Shown here: in pieces, positions 37,717 to 45,724 of the stretch
Layout of the letters: every line of letters starts with the position of its first letter
Numbering within the stretch: the first letter of the stretch is position 1
DNA from: an uncultured Pirellulaceae bacterium
Lineage (GTDB): Bacteria > Planctomycetota > Planctomycetia > Pirellulales > Pirellulaceae
Assembly (NCBI GenBank): GCA_905480235.1
Contig: CAJQPP010000111.1
Span: 1 to 54,437 of the forward strand
Reading direction: 5' to 3'
Length of the DNA stretch: 54,437 nucleotides
Notes under the pieces: generated by a model
What the model saw: the letters and a program-made list of their open reading frames with translations, nothing else
What the model was told of the DNA's origin: nothing
The model's database searches: none
Made by a program: the position numbers and the translations under genes

Positions 37717-38784
37717 ATGACTGACAGATTTTCGTGGACAGCTAGTTTTGGGCGTTGGAGAGGCGTAGCGCTCCAAGTCCACCTCATCTTCTTTCTTTTT
37801 GCCGCCGCTGTTTTTTTCGTTGAATGGCATTATCTAGAAAGCCGAGGCCCCTACGCGGGAACAGGGTTGGTAACGATCCTTGTCGTGTTGATCAGCGCTA
37901 TCGCACACGAACTGGCCCATGGTTTTGCCGCCTCCACGCTCGGTGGTGGATTGCGGGAACTCGTGGTGACGCCCTGGGGCGGTCCCTCCGACTTGCAAAT
38001 GCCTGCCGATCCGAGAGAGCGTTTCATTGTCAGCGCGGCCGGTCCGTTTTTTAATGCGACGGTTTTCGCAATTGGTGCTTTCTTGTTGATCAGCACCGAT
38101 AAATCATCTCTGGCCATGCTGGTCGATCCCTTAAACCCATTCGCATTTCGCTTCGGCGATCAAATGGAAATTTCCCTGATTAAAATTGTGACTTGGGTTA
38201 ATTTTCAAATGTTCTTGGTCAATATGATCCCGGCATTTCCTTTTGATGGCAGTCGACTACTGCGATCAACGTTGCTGATATTCAACCCACGCAAATCTAC
38301 ACTTCAGGTGGAAAACAGGGTTCTGTTCGTGGGAATTGTTACAGGCATCGGCATGTTCCCACTTGCCTACTTTGCCCGGGATTACAATTACGGCGACTTC
38401 CAACCGACGTGGTTCTATTTGTTAGTGAGCGGCATCTTGCTGATCTTTGGTGCACGTTACGGATATTTCCTTAGTGTGCTGGAGGCACAACAGGAATTGC
38501 ATCTTCTCGACCAATATATGAACTATGAAATTTGCGACGAGGTTGAGAATACCGAAACATGGATGAACGAATTCGAAGAGGATACGATCGCTGAATGGAT
38601 CCATGATCAGGAAAATCGCAAAAAAATTGCAGAGCGATCCGTCGCCATTGATGAAGAAACGCGAGTGGACGCGATATTAAAAAAATTGCATGAATCGGGG
38701 CGTGATGCACTTTCGGAAGACGAAAGGGCGTTTCTCAACCGAGTCAGCCAACAATATCGCAAACGACGGGAACTGCGTTCCTAG
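37717..38784 (+). CDS. M50-family membrane metalloprotease (site-2 protease-like)
   Basis: Integral membrane zinc protease of 355 residues. Five or six hydrophobic segments are visible. The zinc motif HELAH is at residues 64-68 within a helix (VVLISAIAHELAHGFAAS), and the second ligand motif NMIPAFPFDGSRLL at 169-182 supplies the NxxPxxxxDG aspartate. There is no PDZ or CBS domain; instead there is a C-terminal cytosolic acidic helical region of about 95 residues (DEVENTETWMNEFEEDTIAEW...). The N-terminus FSWTASFGRWRGVALQVHLIF is typical of the SpoIVFB/Rv-type subfamily. Substrate unknown. It is a second M50 protease besides rseP. Confidence 0.9.
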   Translation: MTDRFSWTASFGRWRGVALQVHLIFFLFAAAVFFVEWHYLESRGPYAGTGLVTILVVLISAIAHELAHGFAASTLGGGLRELVVTPWGGPSDLQMPADPRERFIVSAAGPFFNATVFAIGAFLLISTDKSSLAMLVDPLNPFAFRFGDQMEISLIKIVTWVNFQMFLVNMIPAFPFDGSRLLRSTLLIFNPRKSTLQVENRVLFVGIVTGIGMFPLAYFARDYNYGDFQPTWFYLLVSGILLIFGARYGYFLSVLEAQQELHLLDQYMNYEICDEVENTETWMNEFEEDTIAEWIHDQENRKKIAERSVAIDEETRVDAILKKLHESGRDALSEDERAFLNRVSQQYRKRRELRS

Positions 38785-39076
38785 TTTGCCTGCACTTCTC
38801 ATCCCCAACCAAGGGGATCTTTACCGAGCTATTGAAACTCGGATTTGGCCAAAAAACCCGGCAATTACAGGGCTTTCAGTGCAGACCATTTTCCCAGCCT
38901 GAAAAACGTCGGTATTTATGTTGAAGAAATGGCTTTCCGCTTGCCGAACCACAAGATTGTAGTCCTGTTGCCTGTAGGGGTTGTAATAATTCCTTTGACG
39001 GTCCAAGCCTACTCAAAAGCATTACTTAGCATCGATTTTGAGCAGCCATCTAACTGCCCAAACTTACCTGATCCAC
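38785..39076. other. Intergenic region, no gene seen
   Basis: About 290 bases lie between the M50 protease and the tRNA-Cys promoter. Open frames are short and without features. No terminator hairpin was recognised for the protease gene. Confidence 0.4.
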
Positions 39077-39105
39077 TTGACCCTAAAAGTCGCTTGGGAT
39101 ATCGT
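39077..39105 (+). promoter_or_regulatory. Sigma-70-like promoter for tRNA-Cys
   Basis: TTGACC (39077-39082), 17-base spacer, TATCGT (39100-39105). The expected start is near 39112, about 16 bases before the tRNA. Confidence 0.55.
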
Positions 39106-39127
39106 TCCGGTGCTAATAAGAATAAAT

Positions 39128-39199
39128 GGCGTCGTGGCCAAGTGGCTAAGGCAGCGGATTGCAAATCCGCCATCGCCGGTTCGAATCCGGCCGACGCCT
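39128..39199 (+). tRNA. tRNA-Cys (anticodon GCA)
   Basis: Acceptor stem GGCGTCG pairs with CGACGCC. The anticodon arm GGATT-GCA-AATCC has the GCA anticodon. The T arm is CCGGTTCGAATCCGG. The discriminator base is T; CCA is not encoded. The 72 bases are the normal size for a class I tRNA. Confidence 0.95.
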
Positions 39200-39206
39200 C
39201 TCAAAT

Positions 39207-39239
39207 AAAACAGCCCACCGTTGCTCGGTGGGCTGTTTT
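39207..39239. terminator. Bidirectional terminator after tRNA-Cys
   Basis: Stem AAAACAGCCCACCG / CGGTGGGCTGTTTT with loop TTGCT: 14 pairs with flanking A and T runs. It serves the tRNA and the convergent amidohydrolase gene. Confidence 0.9.
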
Positions 39240-39311
39240 CGTATCTGCCGCCCGCTTTACTCCGCTGCGGATCGAACCCATTGAGCCTCACATCTCACAC
39301 CGTTGGGCGAT

Positions 39312-40526
39312 TTAATTTGCTTCGCGATAGAGATCGTACTTGGCTTGCAAAGACGGCATTACACGCAGAGCGTTTTGAAAATAGATTTTTTCTAAGACAG
39401 AATCCGGTAGGGCAATTCCGTAGATTTGCCAAAGTCCTTGGGGCGGCGGGTCTTTTTCTGAATATGGAAAATATTCATCCCGGGTCTCTAAAAACTTCCA
39501 GTAATAAGAGAGTCGTCGCTCGGGCCACGGGCCATCGGTTCCAAAAAGAATACGATCCTGATACTTAAGGAAGAAATCTCGCGTCGTATAAGGCTGCCGA
39601 CCCAACTCACCAATCCGCGAGGAGGGTTCCACGACTAAATTTGGATAGCGATCCAACCACTGAGCAACCATGTTTAAATCTTCCGGATTATTCGCCAAGT
39701 GAGCCCCGATGAACTGTGTCTTGGGGTGTTTTTCAATCACCCGATTCCTCGCCGCAAACAACGCTTCCCGAGTGGGATATTCTTTCCCGTAAAAGCTCCA
39801 ATCGGGATGCCGAGCCAACTCCTCATAACGTTCGTTAAATTGGTCGATTGGTTCAAAAAAAGCCGCCGGGTCAGCGGTGTGAATAATGACAGGCAGGTGC
39901 AGTGCCGCGCAGGCTTCCCAGATGGGATCCCATCGAACATCATCGATTTTGATGAGTGAACCGTCAGGGTTTTTGTAGCCCAAACCAAATTGTTTAAAGA
40001 ACTTAACGCCACAAACACCTTGAGATTTTGCGTCCGCTAACAACCTAGCGGTACGGCGAGCAAAATCTTCGCGGTGACAATCCCAACTGCCGGGGTCTTT
40101 GGCATTCCCATCACCCTGGAAATCGAGGTGTACAAAAACTGCGAATCGATCTTGAAACGGCTGCAAGTACTTTTGGTGATCCGCCAGATTAACTCCCAAC
40201 TGCGCATCCAAGCTGATACACAGAGCGATGTTTTGTCGGTCCATTACCTGTACAAAATCGACCAAGCCCTCCGTAGAACCGCGAAGACGCCTGCCAAAAT
40301 GGCTATGCACATCAATCGCAGGGTACTTGGCTCCCGCTAAGTCAGTCGCACGGATATTTTTCAGCATGGTGCGGGGCCGAAATTCGGTCAGCGGCAGCGC
40401 TCCTGATTTTCCATCAGGTCTCCATGTTTCAGAATTTTGCTCAACCGTTTCTTGAGCTTTAACATGGCCTGAAACGAAACAACCGCTCACACCCATGACC
40501 AAAACGAAGAGAATCCAACGATGCAT
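39312..40526 (-). CDS. Secreted amidohydrolase family protein
   Basis: TIM-barrel metal-dependent hydrolase of the amidohydrolase-2 family, 404 residues. The N-terminus MHRWILFVLVMGVSGCFVSGHVKAQ can be read as a lipoprotein (VSGC) or a cleavable signal (after VKA), so it is exported in either case. The first metal motif is AIDVHSHFGRR. IIHTADP supplies a later histidine, FIGAHLANN another, and LFGTDGPWP the C-terminal aspartate. The catalytic set for a decarboxylase or hydrolase is present; the substrate is unknown. AAGG lies upstream of the ATG. It is divergent from the cytochrome peroxidase gene. Confidence 0.88.
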   Translation of the reverse strand: MHRWILFVLVMGVSGCFVSGHVKAQETVEQNSETWRPDGKSGALPLTEFRPRTMLKNIRATDLAGAKYPAIDVHSHFGRRLRGSTEGLVDFVQVMDRQNIALCISLDAQLGVNLADHQKYLQPFQDRFAVFVHLDFQGDGNAKDPGSWDCHREDFARRTARLLADAKSQGVCGVKFFKQFGLGYKNPDGSLIKIDDVRWDPIWEACAALHLPVIIHTADPAAFFEPIDQFNERYEELARHPDWSFYGKEYPTREALFAARNRVIEKHPKTQFIGAHLANNPEDLNMVAQWLDRYPNLVVEPSSRIGELGRQPYTTRDFFLKYQDRILFGTDGPWPERRLSYYWKFLETRDEYFPYSEKDPPPQGLWQIYGIALPDSVLEKIYFQNALRVMPSLQAKYDLYREAN

Positions 40527-40929
40527 AGTTTGACCTTTTCTTGAGGAAGTCCGACGTCACTGTAACAGCTGAAACACCCCAGACCAACCAAACACAGCAG
40601 ATTGAAAACTCGGTCCGCTGTTTCCTTCCTGGAGGCAACGCAACACATATTTGCGTGACTCAAAATACGAAATTGAATTCTGCCATGGCGATTACCAAAA
40701 TTTGCCAGGTCACATATTCTGTGGACGTTTCATGGATCTCGTGGAAGAAATCGCCTAAAACCCAATCAAAACGGTCAGTATCCGTTTTCTACAAATCAGC
40801 CTAAGTGTGTTATTTAATTTCGCCAGTCGCTACACTGGAGATCGTGAGGTCAGCCTATTTGTTTCCCGTGTCAGCCTTCACGAGTGCCAAGCTTCAACCC
40901 CCGCCCGAAAGGGCCAACGGAGATGTTGG
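40527..40929. other. Divergent intergenic region
   Basis: This 403-base region lies between the amidohydrolase and the peroxidase. Short frames, including one at 40541-40804 starting with TTG, have no family features and are not called. Promoters for both flanking genes are expected but no consensus was fixed. Confidence 0.4.
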
Positions 40930-42048
40930 ATGCCGCATTATATTTCCCCACTACCAAATCGCAGAACAGCCCCCATGATGGTCAGTCGTTTTTTAATCAG
41001 CTGCTTTTGTTGCAACCTCGCTTTGGCATCCGTTCTGGCGGCTCAGGAATCCTCTCCTCCGGCGGATTTGTCTCATCCATTCATGCAAGTTGATTTATCG
41101 CCAAAGTCTTCTCCGGTCGGGATCCCCGAAGTCGAAACCCTGTCACCGGAACAACTCCAAATAGTAAATCTGGGTCGTCGATTATTTTTCGACCCTGCCC
41201 TTTCGGTTGACGGTTCCACGTCCTGTGCGACCTGCCATCGACCCGAGCACGGATTTAGCTCCCCCTTAAAACTGCCTAAAGGGGTTGCCGATCGAGAGGC
41301 GAAGCGCCACGCACCTGCAATTCTCAACCGCCATTTAGGGACGATCCAATTTTGGGACGGGCGTATGGAAACACTGGAAGAGCAAGCGTTGCAACCTATT
41401 GAAACAGAAAACGAACTTGATAACTCCATCGACGCTGTCTTAAAGATGCTCTCGGAGTCGGACGAATACCGCAAATCGTTTGACGCAGCCTTCGAAGACG
41501 GCGTTACCAAGCAAAACTTGGCGAAAGCCATCGCTGGATTTGAACGTGCTTTGATCACCGCAGAGAGTCCGATCGATCGATTCGTCACAGCACGAGAATC
41601 AGTGCTCACCAAGTCGCAACGACAAGGTCTTTGGCTTTATGAAAGCAAAGGGGGTTGTTGGCAGTGTCACACGGGCCAAAATTACTCTGACGAAAAATTC
41701 CACAATACGGGCGTCTCGTGGGGCGTTGGCGACCTTGGTCGCGAAGAACATACCGGTGACGACTCGCACACCGGACAATTCAAAACACCGACGTTGAGAA
41801 ACGTCGCCTTGACCGGCCCCTACATGCACGACGGAAGCATTAAGACACTGCGTGAAGTTGTCGAGTTTTACAACAAGGGTGGAACCAATAACCCACATCT
41901 CGATACCAAGATGAAACCGCTGGAGTTGACCGAGCAAGAAATTGGGGACTTAGTGGAATTTCTTAAAGCACTCGAAGGCCGCTACATCTGGGAATCGCCT
42001 GAGCAAGCGGAAAGCACCAGCGAGCTTGACAGCTCCGGGGAAGAATAA
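40930..42048 (+). CDS. Di-haem cytochrome c peroxidase (CcpA/MauG family)
   Basis: Periplasmic enzyme that reduces hydrogen peroxide using two c-type haems, or a MauG-like oxidase. Two CxxCH sites are seen: CATCH at 99-103 and CWQCH at 243-247. The axial methionine segment GPYMHDGSIKTLREVVEFYNKGG follows, and RLFFDPALSVDGSTSCATCHRPEHGF is the family's first haem block. A signal segment (MMVSRFLISCFCCNLALASVLAAQ) precedes it. I chose ATG 40930 for its GGAG at 7 bases; ATG 40975 would give a shorter signal peptide. The long frame from GTG 40807 is not supported. It ends in a terminator shared with the TlpA-like gene. Confidence 0.92.
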   Translation: MPHYISPLPNRRTAPMMVSRFLISCFCCNLALASVLAAQESSPPADLSHPFMQVDLSPKSSPVGIPEVETLSPEQLQIVNLGRRLFFDPALSVDGSTSCATCHRPEHGFSSPLKLPKGVADREAKRHAPAILNRHLGTIQFWDGRMETLEEQALQPIETENELDNSIDAVLKMLSESDEYRKSFDAAFEDGVTKQNLAKAIAGFERALITAESPIDRFVTARESVLTKSQRQGLWLYESKGGCWQCHTGQNYSDEKFHNTGVSWGVGDLGREEHTGDDSHTGQFKTPTLRNVALTGPYMHDGSIKTLREVVEFYNKGGTNNPHLDTKMKPLELTEQEIGDLVEFLKALEGRYIWESPEQAESTSELDSSGEE

Positions 42049-42077
42049 AAAAACCCGCAGCCAAGGCCACGGGTTTC
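42046..42077. terminator. Terminator between peroxidase and TlpA-like gene
   Basis: Stem AAACCCG (42051-42057) and CGGGTTT (42070-42076) with an inner GCC/GGC pair. The A-run on the left gives a run of T in the minus direction, so it is strong for the TlpA-like gene and weaker for the peroxidase gene. Confidence 0.8.
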
Positions 42078-42133
42078 TATCATGCCGCGAATTAAAAACC
42101 GCCTTGTAACTTAAAGGCAGTTTGCAAAGCGTT

Positions 42134-42847
42134 TTAGCCAGCGTTGATGTCGCCCTCGACTTTGTCGTGGGGGAACTCTTCGCCGTTCTCACTCATTAAT
42201 TCTGCAATCGCTTTGTCGAGTTTAGGTCCTCTTCCAGGATTGATAGACCGCACAACCCCTTTCGCATCGACAAGGATAATCGTCGGCCAACCACGCACTT
42301 TAAAAGCCTTTGAGATGGGGCCACGAGTTCCGGCAGGACCGTTCCAAAAACTACGCCAGTTGACCACGCCATCTTTGGCCAATCCCTGTGGCACGGCTGG
42401 ATCGTCATCACTGTTAATACCTATCAACGCGAATTTTTTGCCCGACAGATTCTTCACGAGCGACCGCTCGTGTGGATACATTGCCTTGCAGGGTGGTCAC
42501 CAATTACCCCAAAAATCAATCATCACGACCTTACCGCGATAATCACTTATTTTGAATCGCTCGCCGTCGGTATCGACACCTTCAATTTCAGGAAGCATCT
42601 CCCCTTCTTTAAAGGGGCTATCGGCGATGACCGGTGGCGCTGCATCAAATGCAGCAAGGGTTGCGGCCGCGCCCCCTAAAACAGGGCTAGCCCCCATCTT
42701 CTTGGCAGCGCCATCTCTGGCACCGCCGTCTCTGGCAGCGCCGTCTTTGGCAGCGCCGTCTTTGGCACCGCCGTCTTTGGCACCGCCGTCACAGCCCACA
42801 GTAGCGATCAAAAAGATCCCTAATGCTGCTAGAGCAAATTTCTTCAT
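42134..42847 (-). CDS. Candidate selenocysteine-containing TlpA/thioredoxin-like lipoprotein (in-frame TGA at UxxC)
   Basis: Periplasmic thiol-disulfide oxidoreductase-like lipoprotein, 237 residues if the TGA at 42499-42497 is read through. A lipoprotein signal (MKKFALAALGIFLIATVGC, acylated Cys19) is followed by a Gly/Asp/Ala/Lys repeat linker (20-50) and the AhpC/TlpA domain. This runs through FKEGEMLPEIEGVDTDGERF and VVMIDFWGNW, then TGA at codon 117, then PPCKAMYPHERSLV, GINSDDDPA and GWPTIILVDAKGVVR, the normal order of the fold including the cis-proline. TGA occupies the first cysteine of W-C-x-x-C, giving UPPC. A hairpin follows (separate entry). GGAGG precedes the ATG. TGA is an ordinary stop elsewhere here, so the alternatives are a nonsense mutation (pseudogene) or base error. 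It is 139 bases after the PQQ gene. Confidence 0.75.
42455..42472 (-). promoter_or_regulatory. SECIS-like hairpin downstream of the in-frame TGA
   Basis: On the minus strand CACGAGC-GGTC-GCTCGTG forms a perfect 7-bp stem with a 4-base loop. It starts 24 bases after the TGA, and the loop lies at bases 32-35. Bacterial SECIS elements are hairpins of this kind with G in the first loop positions, within about 40 bases of UGA; E. coli fdhF has GGUC in its loop. The same bases encode HERSLV, so selection on protein alone remains possible. Confidence 0.6.
42704..42794 (-). repeat. 15-bp coding tandem repeat in lipoprotein linker
   Basis: About six units of 15 bases of the type GGCACCGCCGTCTTT (plus-strand view) encode (G/A)-A-(K/R)-D-G pentapeptides just after the lipidated cysteine. 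Units differ by one or two bases. Such repeats can change number by slippage without shifting the frame. Confidence 0.85.
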
Positions 42848-42986
42848 GCTTGTCCTCCAAAAGACATTTCGTTTAGTTAAGTATCCGTATTCAGTATTGT
42901 TTATCTCAGCAACAGCGCTGGAGCGTTGCGTACCTTGGTAGGGAGTCTCGCCTTAATTTTCATTATGGATCAGGCCCACATAACGC

Positions 42987-44270
42987 TTATCGGTTCGAAA
43001 CATCAAAGCAATAAATCATCTCCTGATCTCTGAGGAAAAGGCGGCCGTTAGAAATTACCGGATGAACCCAAACCTTCCCATCCCGTTTACGATTTTCAGA
43101 AAGCGGTTCCAGTTGAAAGCGGCCAAACTCTTGCCATCCCTCAGGAGAGGCGTCGATCAGCGCCACCTGCCCCGATTTTTCTTCCAGTAAATAAAATCTG
43201 CCGTCGGCAAAGGAGATAGCACCCTTTTGCAACGCTTCTTTTTCCCTCCAAACCACGTCACCTGTTTTCGCACTCTGGCAAAGCCAACCGACTTTGTCCG
43301 AGAATCCGTAGTAATGGCCATCCAATAAGATAACGCCACCATGGTGGTTCTTCATATTTTTGTTGAACCAGACTTTTTTTACATTTGCTCCGTCACTGAT
43401 ATCGACCAGCATGGAACCCACACCATATCCGCTCGATACGTAGACTTTATTGTCCTCAAAAATGGGAGTCGGAATGACCGCGATTCGGCCATTCCATTCC
43501 TCTTGCCAAATCACGTCTCCATTGTCTGCATCAAACCCGACGAGCGCCTTTTCAAAAAGCTGGATGTACTGTTTTTTCCGATTAACCTCAGCCACGATGA
43601 TGGACGAGTAATGGCAAGGATTGGTAAATTCTTTGGATTGCCAGATGGTATCGCCGGTTAGTTTGTTGAGGGCAATCATCGCCCCTTTCTTTCCGCCGGG
43701 TGTGCAAAGAAGTTTGTCACCGTCGATTAACGGTGACTCAGAGAATCCCCAAAAAGGTGTCTTGCCCCCGAACTGCTCAGTCAGGCTGACCCCCCATTTT
43801 TCGGTGCCGTCTGCCGTGTTCAAGCACTTCAGTTGCCCATTGGCGGAGAGCACGTACACGCGATCGCCGTCTATCGTTGGCGTGTTTCGCGGACCATCTC
43901 CCCATTTATTTTCGAAAAGATCATCGATGGTCTGTTTCCAGATCGTCGACCCATCTTTCACGTTAAGACATATCGCGAATTCGCTGTCACCTGTCGAACC
44001 GAGGGTGTAAAGCCGTTCGCCTACCACCGCGAACCCTGCGTAGCCCAAACCGCCGGTATCGACGGTCCATAAACTTGCCGGGCCCTTATCGGGCCAGGAC
44101 TTCAGCAAACCCGTCTCCTTTGACAGGTCATCGCGATTCGCCCCACGCCAACCGGGCCAATCGTTCTCAACGCTGGTTTGAGCCATTAACACGGGTCGGT
44201 CCAACCATGATGAGGAGAGACCTAAACCTAAAATCACAAAACAAAAAAACCAACAGCGATCGGCCAGCAT
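42987..44270 (-). CDS. Secreted PQQ-like beta-propeller protein
   Basis: Exported protein of 427 residues. A signal segment MLADRCWFFCFVILGLGLSSSWLDRPVLMAQ is followed by DWPGWRGANRDDLSKETGLLKSWPDKGPASLWTVDTGG, the standard start of the planctomycete PQQ_2/BamB-like propeller family. Blade motifs include LNVKDGSTIWKQTI, LNTADGTEKWGVSL, LNKLTGDTIWQSKE, FDADNGDVIWQEEW and SAKTGDVVWREK. No catalytic domain is evident; quinoprotein cofactor binding is uncertain. AGGAGA at 7 bases supports the ATG. It lies upstream of the TlpA-like gene on the same strand, and a common transcript is possible. Confidence 0.92.
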   Translation of the reverse strand: MLADRCWFFCFVILGLGLSSSWLDRPVLMAQTSVENDWPGWRGANRDDLSKETGLLKSWPDKGPASLWTVDTGGLGYAGFAVVGERLYTLGSTGDSEFAICLNVKDGSTIWKQTIDDLFENKWGDGPRNTPTIDGDRVYVLSANGQLKCLNTADGTEKWGVSLTEQFGGKTPFWGFSESPLIDGDKLLCTPGGKKGAMIALNKLTGDTIWQSKEFTNPCHYSSIIVAEVNRKKQYIQLFEKALVGFDADNGDVIWQEEWNGRIAVIPTPIFEDNKVYVSSGYGVGSMLVDISDGANVKKVWFNKNMKNHHGGVILLDGHYYGFSDKVGWLCQSAKTGDVVWREKEALQKGAISFADGRFYLLEEKSGQVALIDASPEGWQEFGRFQLEPLSENRKRDGKVWVHPVISNGRLFLRDQEMIYCFDVSNR

Positions 44271-44419
44271 TTAATTTCTCCTGCAACAACTACCAAATAA
44301 AGGACCAGTTGACCTATTCCCAATAACCGGGCGGGCCCATATTGTAACGAGACTTGCCCATTACGTCGCCCGATGGTCGGAACGCGAATTGAAAAACTAA
44401 CGCCCCTTTGGTGTGGCCC

Positions 44420-45652
44420 ATGCAATCCATCATCGTCGAATCATGGGTCACGCTATGTCTATTAGCGCCTTGGCTACTATTTGGGGCCTTTTTAGCCGGT
44501 CTCTTGCATGTTGCCTTACCGCCGAATTGGCTGCGAAAAAACTTGCAAGGAAATTGGGGCGTACTCAAGGCCGTGGTTTTAGGGGTGCCTTTGCCGCTTT
44601 GTTCCTGCGGTGTCATACCTGCGGGTATTGGTCTTAAGAGAAATGGTGCCAGCGATGGCGCGGCTTTGGGTTTTTTGATAAGCACTCCACAAACGGGTGT
44701 CGATTCGGTCCTTGTCAGCGCCTCAGTCTTTGGCTGGCCTTTTGCGATTTTCAAAATGGTTCTGGCGGCGTTAACGGGCCTAGTCGGAGGCTGCCTGGCT
44801 CGCCCAACAGCAGAAATCGCGGTCGCGGAAAACACTGGAGCGAACCCATCACTCGCACATCAACACTGGACCATTCGCTGGCTGGCTCACAGCATTGAAC
44901 TCATTCAATCCATCTGGCGATGGTTAGCGGCCGGTATTATCGTGTCGGCTGTCATCAGTGTTTGGATCGTGCCCACGGGCGCGTTCCAACAAATAGGGGA
45001 CGCCGGATTATTGGTCAGCTTGGTATTGGTTTTATTGGTTTCCCTTCCGTTATACGTTTGCGCTACCGCTTCGGTTCCGATTGCTGCTGCCTTGGTCGCG
45101 GGCGGGATCCCCGTGTCTGCCGCGTTGGTTTTCCTGATCGCAGGCCCCGCCACCAATTTCGCCACCATCGGCGCGATCTTCAGCCAATTTGGCATTCGCA
45201 ATACCCTTACCTATTTGGCAACCATCGTTTTGGGCAGTATCTGCGGCGCGATCTTCTTTGACTGGGCATTGGGAGCCACCACCATTGAATCAGTAACCCA
45301 TATGCACGAACACCTAAACGGAATCTCGATCATTACCGGTATCGTGCTTTTACTCTTTTTTCTGTGGTTCGGGCTTCGCGATGTGCAATTCTGGCTACGC
45401 AAAAGGAAATCACAAAACCAGGCTCCCACCGCCGCAATTCCATGCCTGCGGTTACCAGTCCAAGGCATGAACTGTCAGGCTTGTGTTAGAAAAATCGAGT
45501 CCACGCTGCTGAAAAATCCATGTGTCGAGCATGTTGACGTCGATCTTGAGCAGGGCCTCGTTCAGGTTTACGGCGATGTGGATCTAACTACGGTCCGGAA
45601 AGGCATCAAAGAGGCGGGGTTTGGGGTCCAATCTGCTCCTGTCGTCCCGTAA
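44420..45652 (+). CDS. SO_0444/DUF318-type permease fused to a C-terminal heavy-metal (HMA) domain
   Basis: Membrane permease of 410 residues of the ArsP/DUF318 superfamily, linked in related proteins to export of metal or metalloid ions. The N-terminal half has PLPLCSCGVIPAGIGL with cysteines 61 and 63 in a membrane helix, then GASDGAALGFLISTPQTGVDS. The second half repeats PLYVCATASVPIAAALVAGG...GPATNFATIGAI. Residues about 340-410 form an HMA domain with M-N-C352-Q-A-C355, the metal-binding pair of copper/zinc chaperones. I start at ATG 44420; a TTG at 44408 in the same frame is less likely. The metal specificity is open; copper or zinc is plausible. It stands 73 bases upstream of fhs. Confidence 0.9.
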   Translation: MQSIIVESWVTLCLLAPWLLFGAFLAGLLHVALPPNWLRKNLQGNWGVLKAVVLGVPLPLCSCGVIPAGIGLKRNGASDGAALGFLISTPQTGVDSVLVSASVFGWPFAIFKMVLAALTGLVGGCLARPTAEIAVAENTGANPSLAHQHWTIRWLAHSIELIQSIWRWLAAGIIVSAVISVWIVPTGAFQQIGDAGLLVSLVLVLLVSLPLYVCATASVPIAAALVAGGIPVSAALVFLIAGPATNFATIGAIFSQFGIRNTLTYLATIVLGSICGAIFFDWALGATTIESVTHMHEHLNGISIITGIVLLLFFLWFGLRDVQFWLRKRKSQNQAPTAAIPCLRLPVQGMNCQACVRKIESTLLKNPCVEHVDVDLEQGLVQVYGDVDLTTVRKGIKEAGFGVQSAPVVP

Positions 45653-45724
45653 GAATTCTGGTAAATTATCGCCAACGTTTCCGAAAATTCCGAAGTCACG
45701 CAAACCGCAACCCCGAAAACAAAA

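Noticed and set aside
40541..40804. Small gene between amidohydrolase and peroxidase
   Set aside because: It starts with TTG, lacks a ribosome-binding site, and the peptide has no signal, domain or compositional support.
42134..42847. Two separate genes or a frameshifted pseudogene for the TlpA-like protein
   Set aside because: Both halves are in the same frame and only one TGA separates them. The downstream half has no ribosome-binding site or plausible start before the PPC motif. A nonsense mutation is still possible and is recorded in the feature, but there are no other signs of decay.
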